A stretch of DNA of 64,000 bases from Mycolicibacter heraklionensis (GCA_001673575.1 LZME01000063.1:28856-92855); one strand, 5' to 3'; positions 21,439 to 30,982 are shown, numbered from the stretch's first letter. The notes: a model not told the origin generated them from the letters alone. Numbers and translations: made by a program.

Positions 21439-22197
21439 ATGGACAACCCACGCACCGATTCCACCGACGGCGCACGCCTGCATGCGCGGGCTCAGGCGCA
21501 GCACGCGTCGATGCGCGTCCCGGCGGCCCCGGACGACGTCGACGCGGCGACGATGATCTGGGCCGAGTCGATCCCGGCGAACGCCTACGCCACCAAGGTG
21601 CTGGCCCGCGGCAGCCGGCTCCGACTGATCGATGTCGAGGGCGGCGCGTGTGCGAATCTGTTGCTGTATCGCGCCGAAGCGCCCTGGGAACGGCTCAACG
21701 TCGCCGACACCATGAAGGTCCCGTGGCAGGCCTACCTCGGTGCCGGCCATCCGCTGCTGTCCGATCAGGGCCGCGTGCTGGCCACCGTCGTCGCCGACTC
21801 CTCGGGACACCACGACATGCTCTGCGGCCCGGACGCCACCGGCCGACAACTGCTGCTGTTGGGTGCGATCAAGCACGGTATGGGCATTCGAGACGTGGCA
21901 CCGTCGGTGTCGCTGTTCCGCGGTGTTCGGGTCGATCCGGTCAGCGGCGCGCTGGAATTCACCGGATCCGCGGGACCCGGCGCGGCGATCGACCTGCTGA
22001 TCCACCTTCCGGTGATGCTGGTGGTCGCCAATGCCGCGCACCCGCTGGATCCCGACCCGCCCGCAACGGCATTGGACGTGGTTGCCTGGCGGGCCGGCGA
22101 GCAGTTGGCCGACCCGATCAGCCAGGACCCGGAATACCTACGCGCGGTGCAGAACACCGAGGCGGCCTGGGCCGCCGGAACGGGGGAGTGCTCATGA
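21439..22197 (+). CDS. cgdA: DUF1989 protein, carboxyguanidine deiminase subunit-like (UAAP1)
   Basis: 252 residues of the urea-carboxylase-associated (DUF1989) family. Paired members of this family (CgdA/CgdB) form carboxyguanidine deiminase in bacteria that use guanidine as nitrogen source. Conserved features are LLYRAEAPWERLNVADTMK, TVVADSSGHHDMLCG (likely metal-binding His/Cys) and SLFRGVRVDP. The stop overlaps the start of the second DUF1989 gene in ATGA, and an AmtR-type operator lies just upstream. Which DUF1989 gene corresponds to CgdA and which to CgdB is assigned from order and length only. Confidence 0.75.
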   Translation: MDNPRTDSTDGARLHARAQAQHASMRVPAAPDDVDAATMIWAESIPANAYATKVLARGSRLRLIDVEGGACANLLLYRAEAPWERLNVADTMKVPWQAYLGAGHPLLSDQGRVLATVVADSSGHHDMLCGPDATGRQLLLLGAIKHGMGIRDVAPSVSLFRGVRVDPVSGALEFTGSAGPGAAIDLLIHLPVMLVVANAAHPLDPDPPATALDVVAWRAGEQLADPISQDPEYLRAVQNTEAAWAAGTGECS

Positions 22198-22820
22198 CCC
22201 GCCCCTCTCAGCCCTCGCACATCGTCTCCGACGAAGTGGTGGCGGCCCGGGCGCCCTGGTCGGCAGTGGTGCGCGCCGGAGATCTGCTGCAGATCATCGA
22301 TCTGCACGGAAACCAGGCGGTGGACTGCCTGCTCTACGACGCCGCCGACCACACCCGCCGCTACAGCGCACAGGCCACCGTCGCTGCCGCGCGCAACATC
22401 TTCTTGAGCACCGGTTCGGTGCTGCGCAGCGCCGACGGCACCGCCCTCATGACCGTCGTCGCCGACGACGTCGGCAATCACGACACCATCGCCGGAGCCT
22501 GCTCGCAGGAATCGAACACCCTGCGCTACGGGCACCACACCGCCCACCAGCATGCCTGCGTGGAGAACTTCCTCGCCGAGGGTGCCCGGTGGGGCCTGGG
22601 CAAACGCGACATCGTCTCCAACATCAACTGGTTCATGAACGTCCCCGTCGAAGCCGACGGCACGCTGGGCATCGTCGACGGTCTCTCGGCCCCGGGCAAG
22701 AGCCTGACCCTGCGCGCGGAGATCGACACCCTGGTACTGGTGTCGAACTGCCCGCAGATCAACAACCCGTGCAACGGCTTTGACCCGACGCCGGTGCGGA
22801 TGGTGATCAGCCGAACATGA
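22194..22820 (+). CDS. cgdB: DUF1989 protein, carboxyguanidine deiminase subunit-like (UAAP2)
   Basis: 208 residues, paralogous to the upstream gene. It has the core motifs IIDLHGNQAVDCLLYDAAD, VVADDVGNHDTIAGACS, NINWFMNVPV and the C-terminal NPCNGFDPTPVR typical of UAAP2 proteins. The cysteines and histidines in these motifs are probable metal ligands. Overlaps of 4 bases at both ends (with UAAP1 and the carboxyltransferase gene) show a tightly coupled three-gene operon. Role in guanidine or urea nitrogen use follows from the family. Confidence 0.78.
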   Translation: MTRPSQPSHIVSDEVVAARAPWSAVVRAGDLLQIIDLHGNQAVDCLLYDAADHTRRYSAQATVAAARNIFLSTGSVLRSADGTALMTVVADDVGNHDTIAGACSQESNTLRYGHHTAHQHACVENFLAEGARWGLGKRDIVSNINWFMNVPVEADGTLGIVDGLSAPGKSLTLRAEIDTLVLVSNCPQINNPCNGFDPTPVRMVISRT

Positions 22821-24802
22821 TCGGCATCGAGGTGGTCTCGCCGGGCATGTTCACCACGGTGCAGGACTGGCCCGGGCGCGTCGGCTACTGGCATGTCGGG
22901 GTGCCGCCTTCCGGGCCGATGGACGACCTGTCGTTTCGGATCGGCAATCAGGTGCTGGGCAATCCCGAGAGTGCGGCCGGTCTGGAATGCACCAAAGGTG
23001 GACCCGCCCTGCGCTTTTCGGACCCGGCGTGGGTGTGCGTCACTGGTGCCGCGGTGCCGGTCAGGCTGGACGGTGCCTTAGTTCCACTGTGGCAGTCGGT
23101 TCGGATACCCGCCGGTGGACTGCTTGAGATCGGCGTCATTACAGGTCCGGGAATGCGCTGCTACGTCCTGATCGAGGGCGGCATCGCCGCGCCGCAATTC
23201 CTGGGCAGCGCAGCAACCTTCACTCAAGGTGTGTTCGGTGGTCACCACGGCCGGGCGCTGCGCGAATCCGATCGCCTCAGCGCCGTCGGCCGCGGCGGTG
23301 CCCCACCGACCCTCACCCGCGCCCCCAGCCAGATCCAGCCCAGCATCGGGCGGCACTGGGAACTCGCGGTGACCGAAGGCCCGCATGCGGCGCCGGAGTT
23401 CATGACTCGCGCCGACATGACCACCCTGACCACCACCGACTACACCGTGCACTTCAATTCCGACCGCACCGGCGTGCGGCTCGTCGGGCCGAAACCACGA
23501 TGGGCCCGCCCCGACGGCGGAGATGCCGGCCTACACCCGTCCAACATCCATGACACCGCGTACAGCATCGGTGCGCTGGACTTCACCGGTGACACCCCGA
23601 TCCTGCTCGGTCCCGACGGGCCCAGCCTCGGCGGATTCGTCTGCCCGGTGACGGTGGTACGCGGCGACCGATGGAAACTGGGCCAGTTGTCGCCCGGCGA
23701 CACCGTGCGGCTGGTGCCGATCCGCGCCGACCACGCCCCACCGCCGGCGGCGCTGGGTGTGCGACGGCGCGCGGCGTTGCCGGTCGTGGTCTCCCGCTCC
23801 GGCGACGGCGACGACGGAGTGCTGCAGCGCTACACCGGCCGCGACGGGACGGCCGTTACCCTCCGGCGCGCCGGTGACAATGGCGTTCTGCTCGAATACG
23901 GGCCGATGACACTGGATTTGGCGCTGCGGGCACGGGTACAGGTGCTCTACGACCAGCTCCGTGAACGGGGGCTGCCCGGCCTGACCGAACTGACTCCCGG
24001 GGTGCGATCGCTGCAGATCCAGTTCGACCCCGAGCAGTTCTCGTGCGCCGAGGTGATCGACGAGGTGGCCGCCATCGACGATGCGCTGCCGCCCTGCGAT
24101 GAACTGGTCGTGCCGAGCCGAGCGGTGCGGCTGCCGCTCAGCTGGGACGACCCCGGCACCCACGAGGCCATTCGCCGCTACATGTACGGGGTGCGGCCCG
24201 ACGCGCCGTGGTGCCCGTCCAACATCGAGTTCATCCGGCGTATCAACGGACTCGACGACATCACGCAGGTGTACGACATCGTGTTCGACGCGCACTACCT
24301 GGTGCTGGGCCTGGGCGACATCTACCTCGGCGCGCCGGTGGCCACCCCGCTGGATCCCAGACACCGGCTGGTGACCACCAAATACAACCCGGCCCGCACC
24401 TGGACCCCGGAGAACGCCGTCGGGATCGGCGGCGCCTACCTGTGCATCTACGGCATCGAGGGACCCGGCGGCTACCAGTTCGTCGGACGCACCACCCAAG
24501 TGTGGAACCACCGGCACGCCGCCGCCGGCCTGTTCGATCCCGAAACCCCGTGGCTGCTGCGCTACTTCGACCGCATCAGCTTCTATCCGGTGCAGGCCGA
24601 GGAGCTCCTGGAGCTGCGTGCCGACATGGCGGCCGGGCGTGGTCGGGTGGAGATCACCGACGGTGAGTTCTCACTGCCGGCCTACCGCCGATTCCTGGCC
24701 GACCACGCCGAGAGCATCGCAGGATTCCGCGACCAACAGGTCGCCGCGTTCACCGCGGAGCGCAATGCGTGGCACGATGCCGGCGAAATCGCCCGTGCTT
24801 AG
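22817..24802 (+). CDS. Urea/guanidine carboxylase, carboxyltransferase domains only
   Basis: 661 residues. The N-terminal third is a KipA/PxpC-type carboxyltransferase domain (VVSPGMFTTVQDWPGRVGYW, VPPSGPMDD), followed by a KipI/PxpB-type domain (LLEYGPMTLDLALRARV, LTELTPGVRSLQIQ). The end (VAAFTAERNAWHDAGEIARA) is where full-length urea carboxylases continue into their biotin carrier domain. A normal urea/guanidine carboxylase is about 1200 residues with a biotin carboxylase domain in front and a biotinyl domain behind; both are missing. No biotin carboxylase, carrier or allophanate hydrolase gene lies next to it. It may work with partner subunits encoded elsewhere, or be decaying. Confidence 0.85.
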   Translation: MIGIEVVSPGMFTTVQDWPGRVGYWHVGVPPSGPMDDLSFRIGNQVLGNPESAAGLECTKGGPALRFSDPAWVCVTGAAVPVRLDGALVPLWQSVRIPAGGLLEIGVITGPGMRCYVLIEGGIAAPQFLGSAATFTQGVFGGHHGRALRESDRLSAVGRGGAPPTLTRAPSQIQPSIGRHWELAVTEGPHAAPEFMTRADMTTLTTTDYTVHFNSDRTGVRLVGPKPRWARPDGGDAGLHPSNIHDTAYSIGALDFTGDTPILLGPDGPSLGGFVCPVTVVRGDRWKLGQLSPGDTVRLVPIRADHAPPPAALGVRRRAALPVVVSRSGDGDDGVLQRYTGRDGTAVTLRRAGDNGVLLEYGPMTLDLALRARVQVLYDQLRERGLPGLTELTPGVRSLQIQFDPEQFSCAEVIDEVAAIDDALPPCDELVVPSRAVRLPLSWDDPGTHEAIRRYMYGVRPDAPWCPSNIEFIRRINGLDDITQVYDIVFDAHYLVLGLGDIYLGAPVATPLDPRHRLVTTKYNPARTWTPENAVGIGGAYLCIYGIEGPGGYQFVGRTTQVWNHRHAAAGLFDPETPWLLRYFDRISFYPVQAEELLELRADMAAGRGRVEITDGEFSLPAYRRFLADHAESIAGFRDQQVAAFTAERNAWHDAGEIARA

Positions 24803-25353
24803 GCCAATTTCAGCGAATCGTCGCGGCACAACACGAAGAAGTAAGGCCGGGACGAGCCTCGCAGATCCATCGCGCCGATCACTGCGTCATCAGAGAGCCG
24901 GCGGAAGACATCGTTGACCGGTGCCTGGTCATAGACCATCGTGGCGCTGTCGACTCCGCGGTATCTCGTAGTGCGCAGCCGGGCCCGGGGCGAACGGGTC
25001 CGCAGCAGCGGCTGCAACGCGTTGATCTGCCCGAGGAATGAGCGGTTCTTCAGCGCCGGCAGCTTCGCGGCGAGTCCCAGAACACTGAACGCCAGCACCG
25101 GGTTGAACGCCCACAGCGCGGCCCCGTCACGGGTGGGAAACAACAGCGGGTGAACCGTCTCGGCATCGACGAACTGTTTGCCCCACCAGCCGGTGGCCCC
25201 CAACAGCCCGTCGAGCGGGTGGCCGGTCGGCAGCTCGGAACCATGCCAGGTGCCGACCATGAAATCGGGGTCGACTGCCTCGGCGGCGTCGAAGATCTCA
25301 CAGGCCTCGGCGGTGGTCGTTGGCACGTTCGCGAACAAGTCCTGGACAGCCAT
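24799..25353 (-). CDS. GXWXG/DUF4334 domain protein
   Basis: 184 residues from ATG 25353. The N-terminal motif GTWHGSELPTGHPLDG is the GXWXG domain, and the C-terminal half (MVYDQAPVNDVFRR ... YFFVLCRD) is DUF4334. The two usually occur together in actinobacterial proteins of unknown function. It is convergent with the carboxyltransferase gene and overlaps its end by 4 bases. No link to nitrogen metabolism is evident. Confidence 0.85.
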   Translation of the reverse strand: MAVQDLFANVPTTTAEACEIFDAAEAVDPDFMVGTWHGSELPTGHPLDGLLGATGWWGKQFVDAETVHPLLFPTRDGAALWAFNPVLAFSVLGLAAKLPALKNRSFLGQINALQPLLRTRSPRARLRTTRYRGVDSATMVYDQAPVNDVFRRLSDDAVIGAMDLRGSSRPYFFVLCRDDSLKLA

Positions 25354-25393
25354 GAGCAACACCGTACTTGACAGCCGTCAACTGCGGATCCGC

Positions 25394-26335
25394 TTAGAGC
25401 ACCACCGTCTCGTTGCCCACCCGGATCACCCGGTCCTGGCAGTGCCATTGCACCGCCCGCGACAACACCGCCCGCTCCACGTCGGCGCCCAACCGCACCA
25501 GGTCGGTGACGCTGTGGGTGTGGTCCACCCGCACGACGTCCTGCTCGATGATCGGCCCCTCGTCGAGCACCTCGGTGACGTAGTGCGCGGTGGCGCCGAT
25601 CAGTTTCACGCCGCGTTCCCGCGCCCGCTGATAGGGCGCCGCACCGATGAATGCCGGCAGGAAGGAATGGTGGATGTTGATCAGTGGACAGCCCACCGCT
25701 TCGATGAAGTCGCCGGTGATGATCTGCATGTAGCGGGCCAGCACCACCAGGTCCACGTTGCCGCAGAGCAATTGCAGTTGACGCTGTTCGGCCTCGGCGC
25801 GAATGTCGCGGGTGGCGGGGATGTGGAAGAACGGCACCCCGAACGGGCGTACCTGTTCGGCGAGCTCCGGGTGGTTGGAGATCACCATCGCCACGTTCAT
25901 CTCCAGCTCGCCGCGGCGGTTGCGCCACAACAGGTCTAGCAGGCAATGGTCGGTCTTGGACGCCATGATCGCCACCCGCTTGGGCTTGGCGGCCTCGGTG
26001 AACCGGTAGTTCATCGAGAACCGCTGGGCCACCGTGGCGCCGAAGCGCTCCTGGAGCCCGTCGAGGGCCGCCGGCAAACCGGGCAGGTGAAAGATCGCCC
26101 GCTGCACAAAGGTCCCGTCTTCGGGAGCGGTCGAGTGCTGATCCAGCGAGATGATGTTCGCGCCGGCCTCGGCCAGAAAGGCGCTGACCGCGGCGATGAT
26201 CCCGTGGCTGTCTCGGCAGCTCAGCAGCAGTCGGCCGATGTCGGTGGTCGCCTGGGCGCCGGACTGTTGCGGATAGCCCTGTTGAGCCTGCCCTGGTGTC
26301 GCGGTGCCCCCGTGGCCCCCAGAACCGTTCGTCAT
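25394..26335 (-). CDS. purU: Formyltetrahydrofolate deformylase
   Basis: Hydrolyses 10-formyltetrahydrofolate to formate and tetrahydrofolate, balancing one-carbon pools and feeding formate to purine synthesis. 313 residues from ATG 26335 (MTNGSGGHGG), with an N-terminal ACT domain (LLLSCRDSHGIIAAVSAFLAE) and a C-terminal formyltransferase-like domain carrying NIHHSFLPAF and HYVTEVLDEGPII, which supply the catalytic Asn, His and Asp. It corresponds to Rv2964. Unlike in M. tuberculosis, its other neighbour is sepIVA. Confidence 0.95.
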   Translation of the reverse strand: MTNGSGGHGGTATPGQAQQGYPQQSGAQATTDIGRLLLSCRDSHGIIAAVSAFLAEAGANIISLDQHSTAPEDGTFVQRAIFHLPGLPAALDGLQERFGATVAQRFSMNYRFTEAAKPKRVAIMASKTDHCLLDLLWRNRRGELEMNVAMVISNHPELAEQVRPFGVPFFHIPATRDIRAEAEQRQLQLLCGNVDLVVLARYMQIITGDFIEAVGCPLINIHHSFLPAFIGAAPYQRARERGVKLIGATAHYVTEVLDEGPIIEQDVVRVDHTHSVTDLVRLGADVERAVLSRAVQWHCQDRVIRVGNETVVL

Positions 26336-26479
26336 GGCCGCCCTTCGCCGATCTCCGACTTTCAACGGGTCAGGCTACCGGGGGAGCGAGTCAGAATCCG
26401 ACACACCGGGCGACTAACACAGTCACACGCGTAACACAGGGCACACTAGTAACAACAACTATGCCTGGAGGGTGCTGCC

Positions 26480-27217
26480 GTGTACCGAGTGTTCGAAGCC
26501 CTTGACGAACTGGGCTCCATTGTCGAAGAGGCCCGTGGCGTGCCGATGACGGCAGGCTGCGTGGTACCCCGCGGTGACGTCCTGGAACTGATCGACGACA
26601 TCCGTGACGCCATCCCCGGTGAGCTGGACGACGCTCAAGACGTCCTTGACGCCCGCGACTCGGTTCTCAACGAGGCCAAGGAGCACGCGGAATCGATGGT
26701 CAGCTCGGCCACCGCCGAAGCCGACTCGCTGGTCGCCCATGCGCGCGCGGAGGCCGATCGGTTGCTGGCCGACGCCAAGGGGCAGGCTGACCGGATGGTG
26801 GCCGAGGCCCGCGGACACAGCGAGCGGATGCTCGGCGAAGCCCGCGAGGAAGCGGCCCGGCTCAGCGCAACCGCCAAGCGTGAGTTCGAGACCGCCACCA
26901 GCCGCGCCCAGGCGGAATGCGACCGGCTGGTCGAGAACGGCAACGCCGCCTACGAGAAGGCCGTGCAGGAGGGCATCAAGGAGCAGCAGCGGCTGGTTTC
27001 GCAGAACGAGGTGGTGACCTCGGCCCGTGCCGAATCCACCCGGCTGATCGATTCGGCTCACGCCGAGGCCGACCGGATGCGCGGCGAATGCGACATCTAC
27101 GTCGACGCCAAGCTGGCCGAATTCGAGGACTTCCTCAACGGCACGCTGCGTTCGATCAACCGCGGTCGGCACCAACTGCGTACCGCGGCGGGCACTCACG
27201 ACTACGCGACTCGCTGA
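26480..27217 (+). CDS. sepIVA: SepIVA, DivIVA-like coiled-coil septation protein
   Basis: 245 residues that closely follow mycobacterial Rv2927c/SepIVA from the start MYRVFEALDELGSIVEEARG to the end GRHQLRTAAGTHDYATR. The middle (about residues 55-230) is an Ala/Glu/Arg-rich coiled coil with repeats such as AEADRLLADAKGQADRMV. SepIVA is an essential factor for septation and polar growth. GTG start with a GGAGGG site upstream. It is divergent from purU. Confidence 0.95.
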   Translation: MYRVFEALDELGSIVEEARGVPMTAGCVVPRGDVLELIDDIRDAIPGELDDAQDVLDARDSVLNEAKEHAESMVSSATAEADSLVAHARAEADRLLADAKGQADRMVAEARGHSERMLGEAREEAARLSATAKREFETATSRAQAECDRLVENGNAAYEKAVQEGIKEQQRLVSQNEVVTSARAESTRLIDSAHAEADRMRGECDIYVDAKLAEFEDFLNGTLRSINRGRHQLRTAAGTHDYATR

Positions 27218-27256
27218 CCCGAGAACGCCGAGTAACCCGCTGCGTAGAATCGCGGC

Positions 27257-27865
27257 ATGGCGAGACACCCCGGCGCAGGTATGAAGGCAGCGCGACGACA
27301 GCTGCCCGCGCCGTTCGTGGTCAATGTCGCCCGGTTGGGGCGGCGCCCTGGTGCGTTGATGCCGCTGCATGAGCAGCGGATCAGCCCCACCCGCATCGGG
27401 TTGGATCTGGTGGCGATTCCGGCGGATGGCGCAGTCGATCTGGATCTGCGGGTGGAGTCGGTCTCCGAGGGCGTTCTGGTCAGCGGCGTGGTCTCAGCGC
27501 GCACCGCTGGCGAATGCGCGCGGTGCCTACAACCGTTGACCGGCGAGATCGAGGTGGAGTTGACGGAGCTGTTCGCCTATCCCGACAGCACCACCGATGC
27601 CACCACCGACGAAGACGAGGTGGGCCGGGTCGTCGACGATGCGGTGGACCTCGAGCAGGCCATCGTCGACGCGGTCGGCCTGGCTCTGCCGCTGTCCCCG
27701 TTGTGTGACCCGGACTGCCCGGGACTGTGCCCGGACTGCGGGGTGGTGCTGTCCACCGCCGAGCCCGGCCATCACCACGACAAGATCGATCCGCGCTGGG
27801 CGAAATTGGCGGGAATGCTGGAACCGCAAGACGACGCCGGGCCGAGCGGCGACGGTGAGCGGTGA
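27257..27865 (+). CDS. YceD/DUF177 family protein
   Basis: 202-residue member of the YceD (DUF177) family, often found with ribosomal protein L32 and possibly linked to 23S rRNA processing. Conserved cysteines occur in CARCLQPL and in [13 protein letters not shown], probably a metal site. It overlaps rnc by 4 bases (GTGA), an arrangement kept in mycobacteria (Rv2926c-rnc-mutM). Confidence 0.9.
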   Translation: MARHPGAGMKAARRQLPAPFVVNVARLGRRPGALMPLHEQRISPTRIGLDLVAIPADGAVDLDLRVESVSEGVLVSGVVSARTAGECARCLQPLTGEIEVELTELFAYPDSTTDATTDEDEVGRVVDDAVDLEQAIVDAVGLALPLSPLCDPDCPGLCPDCGVVLSTAEPGHHHDKIDPRWAKLAGMLEPQDDAGPSGDGER

Positions 27866-28590
27866 GCCGTCCCCGGCAAGCCGTGCTGGATGCCCTCGGC
27901 GTGGATCTCCCCGACGACCTGCTCACGCTGGCCGTCACGCATCGCAGTTACGCCTACGAGCACGGCGGCCTGCCCACCAATGAGCGTCTGGAATTTCTGG
28001 GCGATGCCGTGCTGGGACTGACCATTACCGACGAGCTGTTCCACCGGCACCCGGACAGGCCCGAGGGTGATCTGGCCAAGCTGCGCTCCAGCGTGGTCAA
28101 CACCTCTGCCTTGGCCGATGTGGCGCGGGGCTTGACCGAGGATGGCCTGGGAGCTCATCTGCTGCTCGGCCGCGGCGAGGAAAACACCGGCGGCGCCGAC
28201 AAATCCAGCATCTTGGCCGACGGGATGGAGTCCCTGCTGGGAGCGGTCTATCTCCAGCACGGCATCGACACCGCCCGGGAGGTGATCCTGCGCCTGTTCG
28301 GTCCGCTGCTCGACACCGCGGCAACGCTGGGTGCCGGATTGGACTGGAAGACCAGTCTGCAGGAACTGACGGCCGCCCGCGGTCTGGGTGTGCCGTCCTA
28401 TCAGGTCACCTCCACCGGACCCGACCATGACCGCGAGTTCACCGCGACCGCCGTCATATCGGACACCGCGTACGGCACCGGCGTCGGCCGGACCAAGAAA
28501 GAAGCCGAGCAGAAGGCCGCGGCCGCGGCGTGGCAGGCGTTGGACGCCCCAGACGCCCCGGCTGCGGTCAACGACGCACCGCAGGCCTGA
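27862..28590 (+). CDS. rnc: Ribonuclease III
   Basis: Double-strand-specific endoribonuclease that processes rRNA precursors. The 242-residue protein has the RNase III signature [14 protein letters not shown], the second catalytic stretch [19 protein letters not shown], and a C-terminal double-stranded-RNA-binding domain ending in [19 protein letters not shown] start overlapping the YceD gene. mutM starts 2 bases after its stop. Confidence 0.97.
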   Translation: MSRPRQAVLDALGVDLPDDLLTLAVTHRSYAYEHGGLPTNERLEFLGDAVLGLTITDELFHRHPDRPEGDLAKLRSSVVNTSALADVARGLTEDGLGAHLLLGRGEENTGGADKSSILADGMESLLGAVYLQHGIDTAREVILRLFGPLLDTAATLGAGLDWKTSLQELTAARGLGVPSYQVTSTGPDHDREFTATAVISDTAYGTGVGRTKKEAEQKAAAAAWQALDAPDAPAAVNDAPQA

Positions 28591-28592
28591 GA

Positions 28593-29438
28593 ATGCCCGA
28601 ACTTCCCGAGGTCGAGGTGGTTCGGCGTGGCCTGAACGAGCACCTGGTCGGGCGCACGATCACCGCGGTGCGGGTGCACCATCCGCGGGCGGTGCGCCGC
28701 CACGACGCCGGCCCCGCCGATCTGACCGGCCGGCTGCTGGGCTCCCGAATCACCGGCACCGACCGGCGGGGTAAATACCTGTGGCTGCTGCTGAGTGGGG
28801 CCGCGGCCGACGAGGCCCTGGTGGTGCACTTGGGCATGAGCGGTCAGATGCTGCTGGGGGAGTTGCCCGACACCAGGCACCTGCGGATCGCCGCCGTGCT
28901 CGATGACGGGACGAAGGTCAGCTTCGTCGACCAGCGCACCTTCGGCGGGTGGCAGCTCACCGATTTGGTCACCGTGGACGGCAGTGTGCTGCCGGTGCCG
29001 GTCGCCCACCTCGCCCGCGATCCGCTGGACCCGCGCTTTGATGCCGAGTCGGTGGTGGAAGTGCTGCGGCGCAAGCACTCCGAGATCAAACGCCAACTTC
29101 TTGACCAGACGGTGGTGTCGGGTATCGGCAACATCTACGCCGACGAAGCGCTGTGGCGGGCCGGGATTCGCGGCACCAGAACGTCCGATCGACTATCGCG
29201 GCCGCGGTTGCGGGCACTGCTGGCTGCCGCGGCCGAGGTGATGAACGACGCGCTGGCCGCCGGGGGCACTTCGTTCGACTCGCTGTACGTCAACGTCAAC
29301 GGTGAATCCGGTTACTTCAGCCGGTCACTGGACGCCTACGGTCGTGAAGACGAGCCGTGCCGGCGTTGCGGGACGGCGATCCGCCGGGCGAAGTTCATGA
29401 ACCGGTCGTCGTACTTCTGCCCGAATTGCCAACGCTGA
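28593..29438 (+). CDS. mutM: Formamidopyrimidine-DNA glycosylase
   Basis: Bifunctional glycosylase/AP lyase that removes 8-oxoguanine. The start [14 protein letters not shown] supplies the catalytic N-terminal proline (after Met removal) and Glu. The helix-two-turn-helix [19 protein letters not shown] and a C-terminal zinc finger (CRRCG ... CPNC) are intact. 281 residues, normal for Fpg. It is coupled to rnc. Confidence 0.97.
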   Translation: MPELPEVEVVRRGLNEHLVGRTITAVRVHHPRAVRRHDAGPADLTGRLLGSRITGTDRRGKYLWLLLSGAAADEALVVHLGMSGQMLLGELPDTRHLRIAAVLDDGTKVSFVDQRTFGGWQLTDLVTVDGSVLPVPVAHLARDPLDPRFDAESVVEVLRRKHSEIKRQLLDQTVVSGIGNIYADEALWRAGIRGTRTSDRLSRPRLRALLAAAAEVMNDALAAGGTSFDSLYVNVNGESGYFSRSLDAYGREDEPCRRCGTAIRRAKFMNRSSYFCPNCQR

Positions 29439-29458
29439 CGCGGGGAATCGGATCGGGG

Positions 29459-30232
29459 TCAGTCGAAGATGTCGCGGTGCACCCGGCCCGGCGGCAGATT
29501 CGGGTCGACGAACCACTCCCGGCCGAACATCAGGCCGGCTACTTGTGGGGGAAGCCGCGTCAGCACCGCGAACAGACGTGCCGCGGCGGCGCTGGCACCG
29601 ATCTGTGAACGATGCGCGGCGAAGGCATCTCGCTTCTGCCGGGCAAATCGAAACACGTTGATCCGGTGGGTGATGCTCGATGCCGGCGCATAGGCGTTGC
29701 GCACCACCTCACGGCCGTATGGGGCCGGCAAATGCAGTAAACGAGCGCCATGCTCGACCCGGGTCAGCATCTCCCGGGGCATTGTCGCCTCGAGCACGCG
29801 CGGCGTCGCGGCGATCTGTGCGGCCCGCTTACCGACATGATGAACCCGCACGTGATCACGATGGCCGTAGCCGCCGTTGGGCTGGTAGCTCAGGAGCAGA
29901 TCCGCGTCTTCATCACGCAGAATGGCGGCCAGTCGCTGTGCCGCCTCCTCGAGGTCAGCGCGGGCGAACCTGACTCGCCCCGGCGGATCCGGATAGAACT
30001 CGGCCCCGAAGCCGCTGTCGGCGTAGCCCAGGCATTCGACCCGGTGGGCGCGGAGGGCCGTTGCGCTGGCGCGCAATTCGGCCAGCCGATCGCCGTCGCT
30101 GTCATTGACGCGTCCATCGGTTGCCACCACCACGACGACACGATGCCCCTCGGCGGCCGCCCGCGCCAGAGTTCCCCCGGTCAGAATCGCCTCGTCATCG
30201 GGGTGGGCGTGGAATGCGACTACCGTCGCCAT
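29459..30232 (-). CDS. PIG-L family deacetylase
   Basis: 257-residue zinc-dependent deacetylase of the LmbE/PIG-L group, which includes mycothiol enzymes MshB and Mca. The zinc-binding motif AHPDDE is at residues 9-14 and the third ligand motif GHRDH is in the middle of the chain. It is shorter than MshB and its other conserved blocks do not let me assign mycothiol as substrate. It is convergent with mutM and lies beside the DJ-1 gene on the same strand. Confidence 0.85.
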   Translation of the reverse strand: MATVVAFHAHPDDEAILTGGTLARAAAEGHRVVVVVATDGRVNDSDGDRLAELRASATALRAHRVECLGYADSGFGAEFYPDPPGRVRFARADLEEAAQRLAAILRDEDADLLLSYQPNGGYGHRDHVRVHHVGKRAAQIAATPRVLEATMPREMLTRVEHGARLLHLPAPYGREVVRNAYAPASSITHRINVFRFARQKRDAFAAHRSQIGASAAAARLFAVLTRLPPQVAGLMFGREWFVDPNLPPGRVHRDIFD

Positions 30233-30265
30233 AAAAACCCAGTATGCCCGTGGTGATCGGCTGTG

Positions 30266-30895
30266 TCAGCGCCGCAGCTGCGCGGCGCGCCGTCGAACAT
30301 CCTCGCCGGCCTTGGTCAGCGATCCACAATCGAACGGCGGCTGTGGGTCGTACTCGATCAGCAACTGAATGGCGCAGGCCGTGTCGGTGTCCGCCAGCAG
30401 TTCAACCAGACGCAGCGCCATGTCGATGCCGCTGGAGACCCCCGCCGAAGTGACTATCCGCTGCGACAGGTGCTCGACGACCCGTTGTTCCACGTAGCGA
30501 GCGCCCAAGTGTTCTAGCAGCTCGACGGCGCTCCAATGGGTGGTCGCGGTCAGCCCGTCCAAGAGCCCCGCAGCGGCTAACAGCAGGGAGCCGGTACACA
30601 CCGAGGAGGTGAACCTGGTGTGGGTGTGGACGGTGCGCACCCAGTCGAGCAACTCCGCGTCGTCGAGCAATGTTCGTGTCCCGACGCCGCCGGGGACGAC
30701 GAGGGCATCCGGTGCGGTCAGTTCGTCGAATCGGACATCGCAGAGGAGGCCCAGCATCCCGTTGTCGGCGCGCACCTCACCGCGGCGGTGGCCGACGAAA
30801 ATCACCTCGACGTCCGGGATACGCTGCAGCACCTCGTATGGCCCGATGGCGTCCAAGGCGGTGAACCGCGGGAAGATCGGGATCGCTACTTGCAC
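30266..30895 (-). CDS. DJ-1/PfpI family protein (isonitrile hydratase-like)
   Basis: 209 residues with the class-I glutamine-amidotransferase-like fold. The nucleophile is Cys100 in SSVCTGSLLLAAAGLLDG, and TSAGVSSGIDMALRL follows, as in isonitrile hydratase-type DJ-1 enzymes. GTG 30895 was chosen because GAGGGG lies at proper distance; the open frame extends 17 codons further without homology. It could also be a regulator-like member without enzymatic activity; there is no attached AraC domain. Confidence 0.82.
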   Translation of the reverse strand: MQVAIPIFPRFTALDAIGPYEVLQRIPDVEVIFVGHRRGEVRADNGMLGLLCDVRFDELTAPDALVVPGGVGTRTLLDDAELLDWVRTVHTHTRFTSSVCTGSLLLAAAGLLDGLTATTHWSAVELLEHLGARYVEQRVVEHLSQRIVTSAGVSSGIDMALRLVELLADTDTACAIQLLIEYDPQPPFDCGSLTKAGEDVRRRAAQLRR

Positions 30896-30982
30896 GGATG
30901 TCCCCTCGGCTGGCCGGCGAATGGTGTTGCGGGGCAAGCCCGACAATAGTCCTCCGGCGCCGAACGCGCAGATACCATCACC

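Noticed and set aside
20701-25353. The cluster as a classical urease or complete urea amidolyase locus
   Set aside because: There are no ureABC genes, and the carboxylase lacks biotin carboxylase, biotin carrier and allophanate hydrolase parts.
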